From G965115915 sp965115915 (lineage in GTDB: Bacteria > Pseudomonadota > Gammaproteobacteria > Eutrophobiales > Eutrophobiaceae), in the NCBI GenBank assembly GCA_965115915.1, contig OZ220483.1, forward strand, positions 1,302,001-1,366,000: a stretch of DNA of 64,000 nucleotides. Direction: 5' to 3'. Shown piece after piece: positions 55,560-64,000 of the stretch; within the stretch, counting starts at the first letter, position 1, and each line of letters opens with the position of its first letter. Both the position numbers and the translations under genes were made by a program. Under the pieces are notes generated by a model. The model saw only the letters and a program-made list of their open reading frames with translations, was not told the DNA's origin and did no database searches.

Positions 55560-56141
55560 TCAGACAGGCCCGTTGAGCCGGTTCATCAACTGATCAATAT
55601 CGCCGCGCAGTATATGCTCCTCACAGGCCAGGCCACGCGCTATCGCCTGTTCTATCTGCTGCTGCTCATCAGACGATGGTTTGCTCAGCACATAAGGGAC
55701 CACCTGAGCACGCGAACCCGGATGCCCAATCCCGATCCGCAGTCTGGCAAAACCACCGCCACCAAGCTGTCCCACAATATCCCGCAACCCGTTATGTCCA
55801 CCATGTCCGCCGCCGGCCCTGGCCCGTATGCATCCCGGAGGCAAATCCAGATCATCGTGTACAATCATCACCACATCCGCCTCCAGCTTGTAGAAATCCA
55901 GCAGCCTGCGGACACAGGCACCACTGTGATTCACAAACTCCGACGGTTTCACCAGCAGGCAGCGACCAAAATCGCTATCCAACCGACACAACGCCGCCCG
56001 AAAACGCTTCTCCGTGCAAAACTCCAACCGATGACGCAAGGCCAGTGCCTCAACAAACCAGAAACCGATGTTATGCCGGGTCCCGACATACTCCCTGCCC
56101 GTATTGCCCAGGCCGACGATCAGCCGCAAGGGATTGGGCAC
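55560..56141 (-). CDS. pth: Peptidyl-tRNA hydrolase
   Basis: Releases peptides from peptidyl-tRNA that drops off the ribosome. The 193-residue product has LIVGLGNTGREYVGTRHNIG with the catalytic His at 23, KPSEFVNHSG, VHDDLDLPPG with Asp at about 96, and GGHGGHNGLRDI. Length and motifs match E. coli Pth (194). It follows rplY by 32 bases. Confidence 0.96.
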   Translation of the reverse strand: MPNPLRLIVGLGNTGREYVGTRHNIGFWFVEALALRHRLEFCTEKRFRAALCRLDSDFGRCLLVKPSEFVNHSGACVRRLLDFYKLEADVVMIVHDDLDLPPGCIRARAGGGHGGHNGLRDIVGQLGGGGFARLRIGIGHPGSRAQVVPYVLSKPSSDEQQQIEQAIARGLACEEHILRGDIDQLMNRLNGPV

Positions 56142-56173
56142 TACAACGACCTGTGCCGGTTCCGGCCGCCCGG

Positions 56174-56839
56174 CTAGTTGTCCGGTGCGACCTCGCCCTC
56201 ACCCGTCCCTGTCATCTCCTGCTCCTGCTGCTCCGCTTCTTCCTCCGCTTCCGTGCCGCCCGTGCGCGGCATATGCACACTCACTACCGGCAACATCGGG
56301 TCTCCACCATGCAGCAGCGTGTAATTTTCCACCCCTTCCGGCAGTGACAACTCGCCCAGATGGATAGTCTGCCCGATATCGATCTCCAGCATGTCCACCT
56401 CTATGTATTCAGGCAAGTCCTTCGGCAAACAACGCACCTCCACATTTGTCATGGTATGGCTGATCATGCCACCACTGTTTTTCACGCCGGTGCACCTGTC
56501 TTCATTGAGAAAGTGCAACGGTACATGCATCACAATGCTTTTCGCCTCATCAATGCGTAGCAGGTCCAGATGCAGCACCACGGGCCGCCACGGATGGCGC
56601 TGCAGGTCCTTGAGCACCACCTTCTCCTTACTGTTACCGATATTCAGCACCAGAATGTGGGAATAGAAGGCCTCATTCTCCAGATGATGCAGCAGGGCCT
56701 CGTGATCCATGGTGAACGCCACCGGCTCTTTGCCAAAGCCATACACGATCCCTGGAACCTTTCCAGCACGACGCAGGCGGCGGTTTGCCCCTTTGCCGGT
56801 CTCGGTTCTGCGACTTGCAGTCAGTTCAAAGCTTTCCAT
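56174..56839 (-). CDS. rplY: 50S ribosomal protein L25 (Ctc/TL5 type)
   Basis: Binds 5S rRNA. The 221-residue product is the long form: an N-terminal L25 domain (residues 1-95, starting ESFELTASRRTETGKGANRR) and a C-terminal TL5/Ctc beta domain (CLPKDLPEYIEVDMLEIDIG), with an acidic Glu-rich tail. E. coli has only the N-terminal domain; the long form is common in Pseudomonas and relatives. A 126-base gap to prs contains no clear promoter. Confidence 0.95.
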   Translation of the reverse strand: MESFELTASRRTETGKGANRRLRRAGKVPGIVYGFGKEPVAFTMDHEALLHHLENEAFYSHILVLNIGNSKEKVVLKDLQRHPWRPVVLHLDLLRIDEAKSIVMHVPLHFLNEDRCTGVKNSGGMISHTMTNVEVRCLPKDLPEYIEVDMLEIDIGQTIHLGELSLPEGVENYTLLHGGDPMLPVVSVHMPRTGGTEAEEEAEQQEQEMTGTGEGEVAPDN

Positions 56840-56965
56840 TGTATTTCTCCTGTCTCATATTCTATACGCACGTCTCTACTCGCTCAGACACTGGTACAGC
56901 CTGTCACTATACCGCACCCGTGCCGCAAAACCTCCCGCTGCCATCCGAACGACAACAGCCCCGAC

Positions 56966-57919
56966 TCAGTCCAGGAACATCGAACTGAGTGACTCCCGCT
57001 CAGCGATGCGGCGCACACTCTCGGCCAACATCCCAGCCACACTGAGTTGACGGATACGCGAACAGGTGGCGGTATCGGAGTTCAGCGGGATGGTATCGGT
57101 AACCACCAGCTCATCCAACTCGGAATGCATAATGTTATTGGTCGCATTCCCTGAAAGTATCGCATGGGTGCAATAGGCCACCACCTTTTCAGCACCCCGC
57201 TCCTTGAGCGCCTTCGCCGCATGGCACAGAGTCCCCGCAGTGTCCACCAGATCGTCGATGATCACGCAACTACGCCCGCTGACCTCACCGATGATGTTCA
57301 TGACATCAGATTCATTCGGCTGCGGACGGCGCTTGTCTATCACGACCAATTCGGTGTCATCCATACGCTTCGCCAGTGCCCGGGCACGCACCACACCACC
57401 AACATCCGGGGATACCACCACCGGGTTGGGATAGGCCAGGCGCCAGATATCCCCAAGCAGCACCGGGGAAGCGTAAACATTGTCCAGCGGCATGTCAAAG
57501 AAGCCCTGTATCTGATCCGCGTGCAGATCCACGGTCAACACATGGGAAATTCCGCAACAGGCGATAAAATTGGCCACCACCTTGGCAGTAATCGGTACCC
57601 GGGAAGAGCGTATACGGCGATCCTGGCGTGCGTAGCCCAGATAAGGGATCACCGCGACCATACGCGCCGCCGATGCGCGACGAAAAGCATCCGCCATGAT
57701 CGTCAGTTCCATCAGGTTGTCATTGACCGGCGCACACAGTGATTGAATGATGTAGACATCCTTGCCCCGGATATTCTCCAGCAGTTCAACCATGATCTCA
57801 CCGTCACTGAAGCGGCCAACCGAGACCTTCCCCAATGACACGTTCAAACAGTTGGCGATCGCCAGCGCCAGACGCGGATTGGCGTTCCCACTGAACAGCC
57901 TGATGTTGTCAAATGCCAT
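56966..57919 (-). CDS. prs: Ribose-phosphate pyrophosphokinase
   Basis: Makes PRPP from ribose 5-phosphate and ATP for nucleotide, His and Trp synthesis. The 317-residue product has the family N-terminus (IRLFSGNANPRLALAIANCL), the ATP loop region PYLGYARQDRR, TVDLHADQIQGFF and the PRPP loop VIIDDLVDTAGTL. Length and motifs are standard. It lies 37 bases after tRNA-Gln. Confidence 0.97.
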   Translation of the reverse strand: MAFDNIRLFSGNANPRLALAIANCLNVSLGKVSVGRFSDGEIMVELLENIRGKDVYIIQSLCAPVNDNLMELTIMADAFRRASAARMVAVIPYLGYARQDRRIRSSRVPITAKVVANFIACCGISHVLTVDLHADQIQGFFDMPLDNVYASPVLLGDIWRLAYPNPVVVSPDVGGVVRARALAKRMDDTELVVIDKRRPQPNESDVMNIIGEVSGRSCVIIDDLVDTAGTLCHAAKALKERGAEKVVAYCTHAILSGNATNNIMHSELDELVVTDTIPLNSDTATCSRIRQLSVAGMLAESVRRIAERESLSSMFLD

Positions 57920-57956
57920 GCTTCCCGTTATACCGGATACAGTATATTCAAGTTGA

Positions 57957-58028
57957 CTGGGGTGCCAGGATTCGAACCTGGGAATGCCGGGATCAAAACC
58001 CGGTGCCTTACCGCTTGGCTACACCCCA
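57957..58028 (-). tRNA. tRNA-Gln (TTG anticodon), no encoded CCA
   Basis: Acceptor TGGGGTG/CACCCCA, discriminator G, anticodon loop TTTTGAT with anticodon TTG and T arm CCAGG-TTCGAAT-CCTGG are complete. The three following bases are TCA, so CCA is added after transcription. It lies between ispE and prs on the same strand, as in Pseudomonas and several relatives. Confidence 0.96.
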
Positions 58029-58065
58029 ATGTAATGTCCTCCTCCGTCCCCATGTCCCTGCCGAC

Positions 58066-58905
58066 TCAGGGCGATCGATCCAGCGCCTGCCACACAGGTG
58101 AACGATTGCAGGCTCGACAGACCATGCCCTGCCAGCGCGGAGGCAGTTTGGCACATAGCTCACCCGCCTGCGCCGCCCCGGGGAATGCCGCAAAAGCACA
58201 GGAACCGGTCCCACTCAGGCGCGCATCGACATGCCGCCTGAGCCAGGCCAGGCATTCTGCCACCTCCGGGTACAATCGCCGGGCAACCGGCTCACAGACA
58301 TTGCTTCCCACACCACTCAGATAGTCTTCTATTGTGATGGGAGCGCAATTGCGTGTCAACTCGGGTTGCGCAAACACTGCCTGCGTATTGGACACACAGC
58401 CTGGAAAAACGATCAGATACCAGGGCTCCGACAACGTCACCGGACACAGAACCTCGCCCACACCTTCGGCCCATGCCGCCTGCCCACCGACAAAGAACGG
58501 GACGTCCGCTCCCAGGCTCAATGCGATTTCCAGCAATATATCGCGCTCCAGATGCAAACCCCAAAGCCGATTCAGGGCCAGTAACGTGGTCGCCGCATCC
58601 GAACTGCCACCCCCCAGCCCTCCCCCCATCGGTATGCGCTTCTCCAACCGCATGCGCACACCCTGACGGCAACCACTATAAGCCTGCAAGCGCCGCGCCG
58701 CACGCACACACAGATTGTCCTCCATCGCCACCCCTGGCAGGTCATCACGCAGTGTGATCCCGCTATCTGCACTCACATCGAAACGCATCGTATCGCACAG
58801 ATCAACAAACTGGAACAGGGTCTGCAGCAGATGATAACCATCCTCTCGACGGCCAGTCACATGCAGAAACAGATTCAGCTTGGCGGGCGCAAGCCAGTCC
58901 GACAC
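58066..58905 (-). CDS. ispE: 4-diphosphocytidyl-2-C-methyl-D-erythritol kinase
   Basis: A GHMP kinase of the MEP isoprenoid pathway. The 279-residue product starts at a GTG (58905) five bases after the lolB stop. It has the substrate motif APAKLNLFLHVTGRREDGYH and the ATP-binding PMGGGLGGGSSDAATTLLAL, and a GTGSCAFAAFP motif near 230. Length is normal for the family. Confidence 0.95.
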   Translation of the reverse strand: MSDWLAPAKLNLFLHVTGRREDGYHLLQTLFQFVDLCDTMRFDVSADSGITLRDDLPGVAMEDNLCVRAARRLQAYSGCRQGVRMRLEKRIPMGGGLGGGSSDAATTLLALNRLWGLHLERDILLEIALSLGADVPFFVGGQAAWAEGVGEVLCPVTLSEPWYLIVFPGCVSNTQAVFAQPELTRNCAPITIEDYLSGVGSNVCEPVARRLYPEVAECLAWLRRHVDARLSGTGSCAFAAFPGAAQAGELCAKLPPRWQGMVCRACNRSPVWQALDRSP

Positions 58906-58910
58906 GTGCC

Positions 58911-59534
58911 TTATGTCTCCCAGCTACTGATCACGACGTGCATCCTGAACCCATGCTTTTCACTATGCAGCGAGAGCCTGGTCGGCAGAATGATGGCGTT
59001 ACCCGCAGTACCGTCATAGTCGAGAAAACGGATATCCACATCGTCTTGCCGCAACCGGGCGAGTCTGCCCTGCCTATCGATCTCATGCGACTGGATCGCC
59101 ATGCCGGGGTCGGGCAAACCCCGTATCCAATAGTCCAGACCACGCACACGCATCTCCCATCCCAGATGCAGGCGCAGCAACTCCTCCGCACTGTTGGCAC
59201 TCCAGCTTTGGCCATCCCTGCCACGCAGACTGACTTGGTGCGGATCCCCGCGCAGTTCCACCGAACCCTGGCCCAACGGGGCACGCAGTCGGATACGAAA
59301 CGTGTCCCTGTCCTGCATCCAATCCAGCGCGGCAGACCAATTCCGCCCCGGGCCGGAAAAAGACACCCGCCCACGCAATTCCCACAGTTGCATATCGGAC
59401 ACCGCCTGCTGATGGCGCTGCCACAGCGGGGCCAGCGACACGGATTGCCGGGGCGGTGAAAGCGCGGTACACGAAGTCAACAGCGGCAACAGTAGCGCTG
59501 TCAGCATCGGTGACAGCCTTTGCAAAACCTTCAC
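58911..59534 (-). CDS. lolB: Outer-membrane lipoprotein receptor LolB
   Basis: LolB receives lipoproteins from LolA and inserts them into the outer membrane. The 207-residue product starts at a GTG (59534) overlapping the upstream TPR gene's stop (GTGA). Its signal peptide ends in LLTSC with the lipidated Cys at about 22, and the body has the LolB pattern WELRGRVSFSGPGRNWSAAL and LRAPLGQGSVELRGD. Position before ispE-prs is conserved in gammaproteobacteria. Confidence 0.9.
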   Translation of the reverse strand: MKVLQRLSPMLTALLLPLLTSCTALSPPRQSVSLAPLWQRHQQAVSDMQLWELRGRVSFSGPGRNWSAALDWMQDRDTFRIRLRAPLGQGSVELRGDPHQVSLRGRDGQSWSANSAEELLRLHLGWEMRVRGLDYWIRGLPDPGMAIQSHEIDRQGRLARLRQDDVDIRFLDYDGTAGNAIILPTRLSLHSEKHGFRMHVVISSWET

Positions 59535-61360
59535 GGGCTGAATTGCTGTATGGTCTTCAGAAGATCTTTATGTTCCGGATGTTCTTCCAGTGCCGCATCC
59601 CAGATCGCGGCCGCCTTCCGCTGCCTGCCCATTACCCACAATACCTCGCCAAGGTGTGCGGCAATGGCCGGATCATGCCGCCTCGACAGCGCCCGTGTCA
59701 GGTAGTCCAACGCCTCCTCATGCCTGCCCATCAGATACAGCACCCACCCCATGCTGTCCAGAATGTAAACATCATCCGGACGCTTCTCCAACGCTTCCCG
59801 GATCAACGCATAGGCCTCGTCATAACGTTTGGTATGCGTCGCCAGCGTGTAACCCAGCGCGTTCAAAGCGGCGGAGTTGTCCGGAAAATCAGCCAATATG
59901 GTACGCAGATCGCGCTCCGCCATCTCCATATCCCCCAATTCTTCCGCCGCCAGCAGCGCACGATCGTAAAGCAGGTAGAAATTCTGCTGCTCGCTATAGC
60001 CTCCCTGCTCTATCCCCTCAGTCAGCACAACCAGACTCTCATTCAGTCGACCCGCATTTTTAAGGATCTGTGCCTGATGCTGGATCAACGCGACAGGGTC
60101 TCCCTGCTCGCGTTCGCGCATCGCCTTGAGATGGGCAAGCGCCTTATCTTCCTTTCCCTGCATGGACAGCACTATACTCACGCGCATATGCGCATTTGTC
60201 AGATGACTGCCATCATGCACCTTCTGATACCAGGACAAGGCCTTGTCCCACTGTTTCTTGCCTTCGGCGATCTTGCCGAGGAAAAAACTGATGTCGCTGT
60301 TGTTGCGGTCGATTAGATACAAACGGTCAAAATAAGACTCCGCCCGGTCCAGTTCCTTCAACTGTACCAGTAACAGTCCGATCGAGTACAGCAAACGAAA
60401 ATCGTCCGGACGCTTCCGCTCCAGTATCTGAAACTGCTCCAGAGCCCGCTGATAACGATCCTCCTGCACCAGTATCCCGGCATAGCGGTAGCGCAATTCG
60501 TCATGCTCGTACTGTTCCTGCTCCAGCACTGATTCAGCCCAGTCCAGCGCCTCGGCCACACGTCGGCTCTGCAGCAGCACCGCCATATAACTGAGTGGGG
60601 CATACACATGTCGCGGGTTCAGTTCCATCACCCGTTCCAACAGAGACAGGGCCTTGTCCGCATGACCCAGACGGTTGAAGGTATTGGAAAAGAATCCATA
60701 CAGCACCTCCGGATCATTCATGTGTTCGACCATCAGTCGTTCCAGTACCCGCATCGTGGTCTGGCGATCCTTTTCCTGTTCGATCAGTCGGACAACCAAC
60801 CGCAGTTTCTGCGTGGTCGACCCGAACAACCGTTCCATGACCAGACGCAGATACCTGAGGGCCTCATCCTCATCCTCCCGACGCAGCGCAGTAACCGCAA
60901 GTATCTGATACGGTTCAGGGTCCTCTGAAACCAAGCGCACCCATAGACGGGCCAGCCGCTCGGCCGCCTGATAGTCAGTGGCAAACATCGCGATATCGGC
61001 CGCATATTCCACCACCAGAGGGTCTCTGGTCTGCTCGGCCAAACGCGTGTACAGGCCGACACTGGTCTCCAGATCACCGCGGCGGCCCGCCATCTCGGCA
61101 ACCAGAAAATCATGCAGCATGTCCGCTCCCAGATCGATGTGGGGACGATCCTGATACAAGCGGAAATACAGCGCAGGCGGTGTGCACAGTTCGGCAGTCT
61201 CGTCCTCGGCCACATCAGCATCCACCACCGGCATCTCCTCAACCGGCATCTCCTCAACCGGTTCCGGCGACGCAGGCTGCGGCGGCTTCGTCGCCGCAGT
61301 GCAGGCCCCAAGCAGGAGTGCAAGCAGACAGACGCAAACACTCCGAACATCGATTTTCAT
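59531..61360 (-). CDS. Tetratricopeptide-repeat lipoprotein
   Basis: The 609-residue product from ATG 61360 has a lipoprotein signal (LLALLLGAC, Cys20), then a Pro/Glu-rich linker with a repeated PVEEMPVEEMPV, and from about residue 60 to the end a series of TPR helices (for example the block KRPDDVYILDSMGWVLYLMG, HEEALDYLTRALSRR). The same type of protein lies upstream of lolB in Pseudomonas (PA4667-like). It likely sits at the outer membrane as a scaffold in envelope assembly; a specific partner is not readable. Translation is coupled to lolB by a 4-base overlap. Confidence 0.85.
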   Translation of the reverse strand: MKIDVRSVCVCLLALLLGACTAATKPPQPASPEPVEEMPVEEMPVVDADVAEDETAELCTPPALYFRLYQDRPHIDLGADMLHDFLVAEMAGRRGDLETSVGLYTRLAEQTRDPLVVEYAADIAMFATDYQAAERLARLWVRLVSEDPEPYQILAVTALRREDEDEALRYLRLVMERLFGSTTQKLRLVVRLIEQEKDRQTTMRVLERLMVEHMNDPEVLYGFFSNTFNRLGHADKALSLLERVMELNPRHVYAPLSYMAVLLQSRRVAEALDWAESVLEQEQYEHDELRYRYAGILVQEDRYQRALEQFQILERKRPDDFRLLYSIGLLLVQLKELDRAESYFDRLYLIDRNNSDISFFLGKIAEGKKQWDKALSWYQKVHDGSHLTNAHMRVSIVLSMQGKEDKALAHLKAMREREQGDPVALIQHQAQILKNAGRLNESLVVLTEGIEQGGYSEQQNFYLLYDRALLAAEELGDMEMAERDLRTILADFPDNSAALNALGYTLATHTKRYDEAYALIREALEKRPDDVYILDSMGWVLYLMGRHEEALDYLTRALSRRHDPAIAAHLGEVLWVMGRQRKAAAIWDAALEEHPEHKDLLKTIQQFSP

Positions 61361-61527
61361 GCGCAAGTCTCCATTCCATCCGGCCAATCGGCCTGTGCAA
61401 CACACACCTGAACTATGTGTTATCAAGCATACCATGCCTTGTCTGTGCTAAAAAATGACTGCTCCCACACCAGGAAAGTTCCCGAAACACGCGCCCTGTG
61501 GTCAAATGGCACCTCCCGACTCCGACA

Positions 61528-62163
61528 TCATTCGGTATCGACCAGCATGGCATAGCGAGGCAGCTCGGCGGGACGGTCCAGATCCCAGCGCAGCGGCAGT
61601 GCTCCCAGCCGCAAGCCCTGCTGCCGAAGCCGCCTGCGGGTCAGTGCGGCGACTCCGTCCTCTCCCCAGGGAATCCCGTCAAAGGCCTGCGGGCATGACC
61701 TGTTCAGGCCGATAAGATAGTAGCCGCCGTCTTCACTGCCACCAAGTACCGCACACGCCCTGTCAGGCACTGCCAGCATCCGCCGGGCACGGAGCAGGTC
61801 ATCAAGGCACAGTTCCGGACAATCACAGCCGATCAATACCGCACTCCGGAAACGCCGCAGGGCCCGATCAAAGGCATGATACATGCGCTCCCCCAAATCG
61901 CCCCCCTGCTGCACGTGGTACGCATATGGCCAGTCCACACGCCACCGCCGACAGACAGGATTGTCTCCCGCATCCGCATCCAGCCATACCTGCACCTGAT
62001 CATACGCCGCACCCGCACACCGTGCGAGGACCCGCTCAACCAGACGGATATGCAATGCACAGGCGCCCTCTTCTCCGAGGGTGGCGATCAGGCGTGTCTT
62101 CACCCGTCCAGGCACCGGCACCCGGGCAAATACCAACAACACACTGCCATTCCTTTCAGTCAT
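61528..62163 (-). CDS. DUF2064/TIGR04282 family glycosyltransferase-like protein
   Basis: The 211-residue product begins SVLLVFARVPVPGRVKTRLI, the typical FAR/K-x-P-x-PG-x-x-KTRL start, and contains VLIGCDCPELCLDDLLRA and LGGSEDGGYYLIGLNR, the nucleotide-sugar-binding parts of TIGR04282. Members often accompany radical-SAM arsenosugar genes, but none is in this window. It overlaps the next gene's end by eight bases and is probably co-translated. Confidence 0.8.
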   Translation of the reverse strand: MTERNGSVLLVFARVPVPGRVKTRLIATLGEEGACALHIRLVERVLARCAGAAYDQVQVWLDADAGDNPVCRRWRVDWPYAYHVQQGGDLGERMYHAFDRALRRFRSAVLIGCDCPELCLDDLLRARRMLAVPDRACAVLGGSEDGGYYLIGLNRSCPQAFDGIPWGEDGVAALTRRRLRQQGLRLGALPLRWDLDRPAELPRYAMLVDTE

Positions 62164-62827
62164 ACAGCCGCACCAGCCGTTCCGGGGAACACCCCAGCCA
62201 GTACAGGACGCGCAGCAACCACATCAGCAGTATCGTGCGCAAAATGCCGTTTTTCTCCCACCGGCGACTGGAACTGCACACCCGCACATCAAGACACCGT
62301 GGCGGCATCACCGCACGCAGTCGTCTGCTAAGGGCGATGTCCTCCATCAACGCGATCTGTGGGAAGCCACCCACCTTCAAATACAGTTCCCGATGCACAA
62401 AGATAGCCTGATCACCGGTGGCGATCCCGGTAATGCGCGAACGCCAGTTCATCAGGGTTTCAATGACCCGAAATAGAAACCGGCCACCCGACAGACGCAC
62501 GTCAAAGCGTCCCCAGCAAGGCGCATACACTGGAAACTCCGCAAACAATGCCAACGCCGATTCCGGCAACAGCGTATCCACATGCAGAAACAGCAACATT
62601 TCCCCATGCGCCTGCAAGGCCCCGTGATGCATCTGCACGGCACGTCCGGCCGGACTGCTGAGTAATTGGTCACATTTCTCGTGCGCATGACGCAGCGTGG
62701 CGTCGTGGCTGCCACCATCGACCACGACCAGTTCGTGCCCCGCCTCGCGCAACCCGGCCAACGTATCCAGTTGTCCGCCGATCAGCGCTTCCTCATTCAG
62801 TACCGGGATAATCACCGAAACACGCAT
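62156..62827 (-). CDS. TIGR04283 family glycosyltransferase
   Basis: The 223-residue product from ATG 62827 is a short GT2 enzyme: MRVSVIIPVLNEEALIGGQL, ELVVVDGGSHDAT, LFLHVDTLLPESA (DxD equivalent HVD), CWGRFDVRLSG and GGFPQIALMEDIALSRRL. It matches the TIGR04283 group, usually paired with a TIGR04282 gene exactly as here. The frame is open 21 codons upstream of the chosen start. Substrate unknown. Confidence 0.82.
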   Translation of the reverse strand: MRVSVIIPVLNEEALIGGQLDTLAGLREAGHELVVVDGGSHDATLRHAHEKCDQLLSSPAGRAVQMHHGALQAHGEMLLFLHVDTLLPESALALFAEFPVYAPCWGRFDVRLSGGRFLFRVIETLMNWRSRITGIATGDQAIFVHRELYLKVGGFPQIALMEDIALSRRLRAVMPPRCLDVRVCSSSRRWEKNGILRTILLMWLLRVLYWLGCSPERLVRLYD

Positions 62828-62900
62828 GCCATCCCCACTGATCGAGCATGACCCACGCAACCACTCATCCGGACCAGATACGCACGACAATCCATCGCAC

Positions 62901-63497
62901 TCAGCGCGTGCACGGAACAGTCACCAACCGCTGGAGCAATTGCGCTGTCTCAAACAGTGGCAAACCCACCACGCCGCTATAGCTGCCCTCAATATGGCTG
63001 ACAAAGGTGGCCGCAAAACCCTGTATCGCATAACCGCCCGCCTTGCCGAGCGGCTCCCCGGTCGCGCAGTATGCATCAATGTCAGCCGCACTCAACTCCC
63101 GGAAACGGACCGCACTGAAAGATACCCGCGTATGCGCATCCTGATCACACAACGCCACCGCCGAATAAACCTGGTGTGTGCGCCCGGAAAGCCGTCCCAG
63201 CATCACAGCGGCCTCGGACAGAGTTTGCGCCTTGCCAAGGATCTCCCCATCCAACGCCACACAGGTGTCACCGCCAAGCACCGCCAGCGGCCGTTCACGC
63301 ACCCCGAGACCGGCCCGCGCCTTGGCAAGGGCCAGGCGTTGCACATACTCCGGACACGCCTCGATACCGTCCCAACACTCATCGACATCAACCGACAACA
63401 GGGTATGTTCCACCCCTATCTGATACAGCAGTTCGCTTCGGCGCGGAGAGGTGGAAGCCAGATATATCTGCAACTCAGGAAATAATGACGGAGACAT
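62901..63497 (-). CDS. maf: Maf family nucleoside triphosphate pyrophosphatase
   Basis: Hydrolyses non-canonical or modified nucleotides and affects septum formation. The 198-residue product from ATG 63497 has IYLASTSPRRSELLYQIG at the N-terminus, VLGGDTCVALDGEILGK, GRTHQVYSAVAL and KAGGYAIQGFAATFVSHIEG. The sequence pattern suits the YhdE-like (dTTP/UTP) group, but I cannot separate it surely from the YceF group. Length is standard. Confidence 0.9.
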   Translation of the reverse strand: MSPSLFPELQIYLASTSPRRSELLYQIGVEHTLLSVDVDECWDGIEACPEYVQRLALAKARAGLGVRERPLAVLGGDTCVALDGEILGKAQTLSEAAVMLGRLSGRTHQVYSAVALCDQDAHTRVSFSAVRFRELSAADIDAYCATGEPLGKAGGYAIQGFAATFVSHIEGSYSGVVGLPLFETAQLLQRLVTVPCTR

Positions 63498-63640
63498 GGT
63501 GCGGCAAACGCAGTATAGCAAATACCTGAAGAGAAAACCCGAGGGTCAACGGGTTCACGACAGTGAATCTGTGAGGTCTCGGCCTCTACCCCAACCGGGC
63601 GGAAACAACGACCCCGTAACGCCTGTCCCGGTGTCACCGG

Positions 63641-63656
63641 TGTCCGTACCCGGACA
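63641..63656 (-). other. Hairpin between maf and the terminal ORF
   Basis: TGTCCG (63641-63646) and CGGACA (63651-63656) form a perfect 6-bp stem with a TACC loop, beside repeated ACCGGTGTC units. No T-run follows on either strand. The rest of 63,498-63,702 contains no gene I can support. Confidence 0.35.
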
Positions 63657-63702
63657 AGGAACCGGACCGATACGCCGATACTGCCCACGGCGAATCGGAT
63701 GA

Positions 63703-63993
63703 CTACTCGTCGCAACTGTAGGAAAAATCTTCCCCCTCGGACGCCACCGCAGACATGGGCGGATGGGAAAACGGAACCACCGCGCCACCCACCGCAGGTG
63801 CCACAGCAGAGTCCCCCGCGGCACCCGACGGCGGCACCGTACCGGCCGCAGACGGCAACTGCGCGTCGGGACGGGACCGGAGTGGCAGATCCAGCAGGAT
63901 CGATGACAATCCGACCAACACCACATAGGCCAACAACACATATCCCAGCCCGCGCAAAACCTTGCCGGACAGCCTTCGCACCCGCTGCCCCAT
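63703..63993 (-). CDS. Small membrane protein, unknown
   Basis: A 96-residue frame (ATG 63993, near the right window edge) with one hydrophobic helix at about residues 17-36 (LGYVLLAYVVLVGLSSILLD) and an Ala/Pro/Gly-rich tail, ending EDFSYSCDE. Its composition is ordinary for a low-complexity membrane-anchored protein. I recognise no family, and whether it is expressed is uncertain. Confidence 0.45.
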   Translation of the reverse strand: MGQRVRRLSGKVLRGLGYVLLAYVVLVGLSSILLDLPLRSRPDAQLPSAAGTVPPSGAAGDSAVAPAVGGAVVPFSHPPMSAVASEGEDFSYSCDE

Positions 63994-64000
63994 GCCCCCA

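Overview
The window reads as a chromosomal segment of a gammaproteobacterium. The evidence is gene order as well as protein similarity: tRNA(Tyr/Gly/Thr)-secE-nusG-rplKAJL-rpoBC-rpsLG-fusA-tuf-rpsJ-rplCDWB-rpsS-rplV-rpsC, apbC/dcd divergent from metG-rsx, and lolB-ispE-tRNA(Gln)-prs-rplY-pth-ychF are all typical of that class. I cannot name the genus. The rsx genes, the icd/aceK pair and siroheme synthase fit a respiring, sulfate-assimilating or sulfur-oxidising relative of the Chromatiales or Pseudomonadales, but that is inference.

Layout. (1) Positions 1-21,330, minus strand: one long transcription-translation block running from a four-tRNA array through the secE/nusG, L11-L10 (beta), str and S10 operons. 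It is cut off inside rpsC at the left edge. A small open reading frame of about 75 codons is wedged between rpoB and rpoC with 4-nt overlaps on both sides. (2) Positions 21,640-28,320: isocitrate dehydrogenase, a tiny cationic membrane-like peptide and the isocitrate dehydrogenase kinase/phosphatase (icd-sORF-aceK) on plus; siroheme synthase, dCTP deaminase and the Mrp/ApbC P-loop ATPase on minus. (3) Positions 28,324-33,052: metG followed by a reduced Rsx/Rnf cluster with A, B, D and G only. Subunits C and E are absent, and both conserved Cys ligands of RsxA are replaced by Pro.

(4) Positions 33,300-53,700: an accessory island for surface glycan or glycolipid synthesis. It begins beside a tRNA-Lys-like gene with an imperfect acceptor stem. 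Intact members are a sulfotransferase-glycosyltransferase fusion, further glycosyltransferases, a GT-C-like membrane protein, a methyltransferase, an ATP-grasp ligase, a PIG-L deacetylase, an SDR epimerase and a GMC oxidoreductase. They are interleaved with debris: a galE stub, an IS5-family transposase remnant joined to a broken second rsxD 3' end, a GT2 tail, an inverted decayed copy of the membrane protein, two broken methyltransferases, a broken sulfotransferase and a wecB tail. The picture is of a locus repeatedly rearranged and now partly decaying.

(5) Positions 54,000-64,000 return to housekeeping: a MAPEG protein, ychF-pth-rplY-prs-tRNA(Gln)-ispE-lolB and an outer-membrane TPR lipoprotein in one minus-strand run, then a pair of small glycosyltransferase-like genes (TIGR04282/TIGR04283 type), maf and a short membrane ORF.

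The most interesting signals are the reduced Rsx cluster with its cysteine-less RsxA, the coupled small ORF between rpoB and rpoC, and the rearranged glycan island that carries a fragment of a second rsxD. All family assignments come from reading motifs and recalling family sequences; no database search was run.
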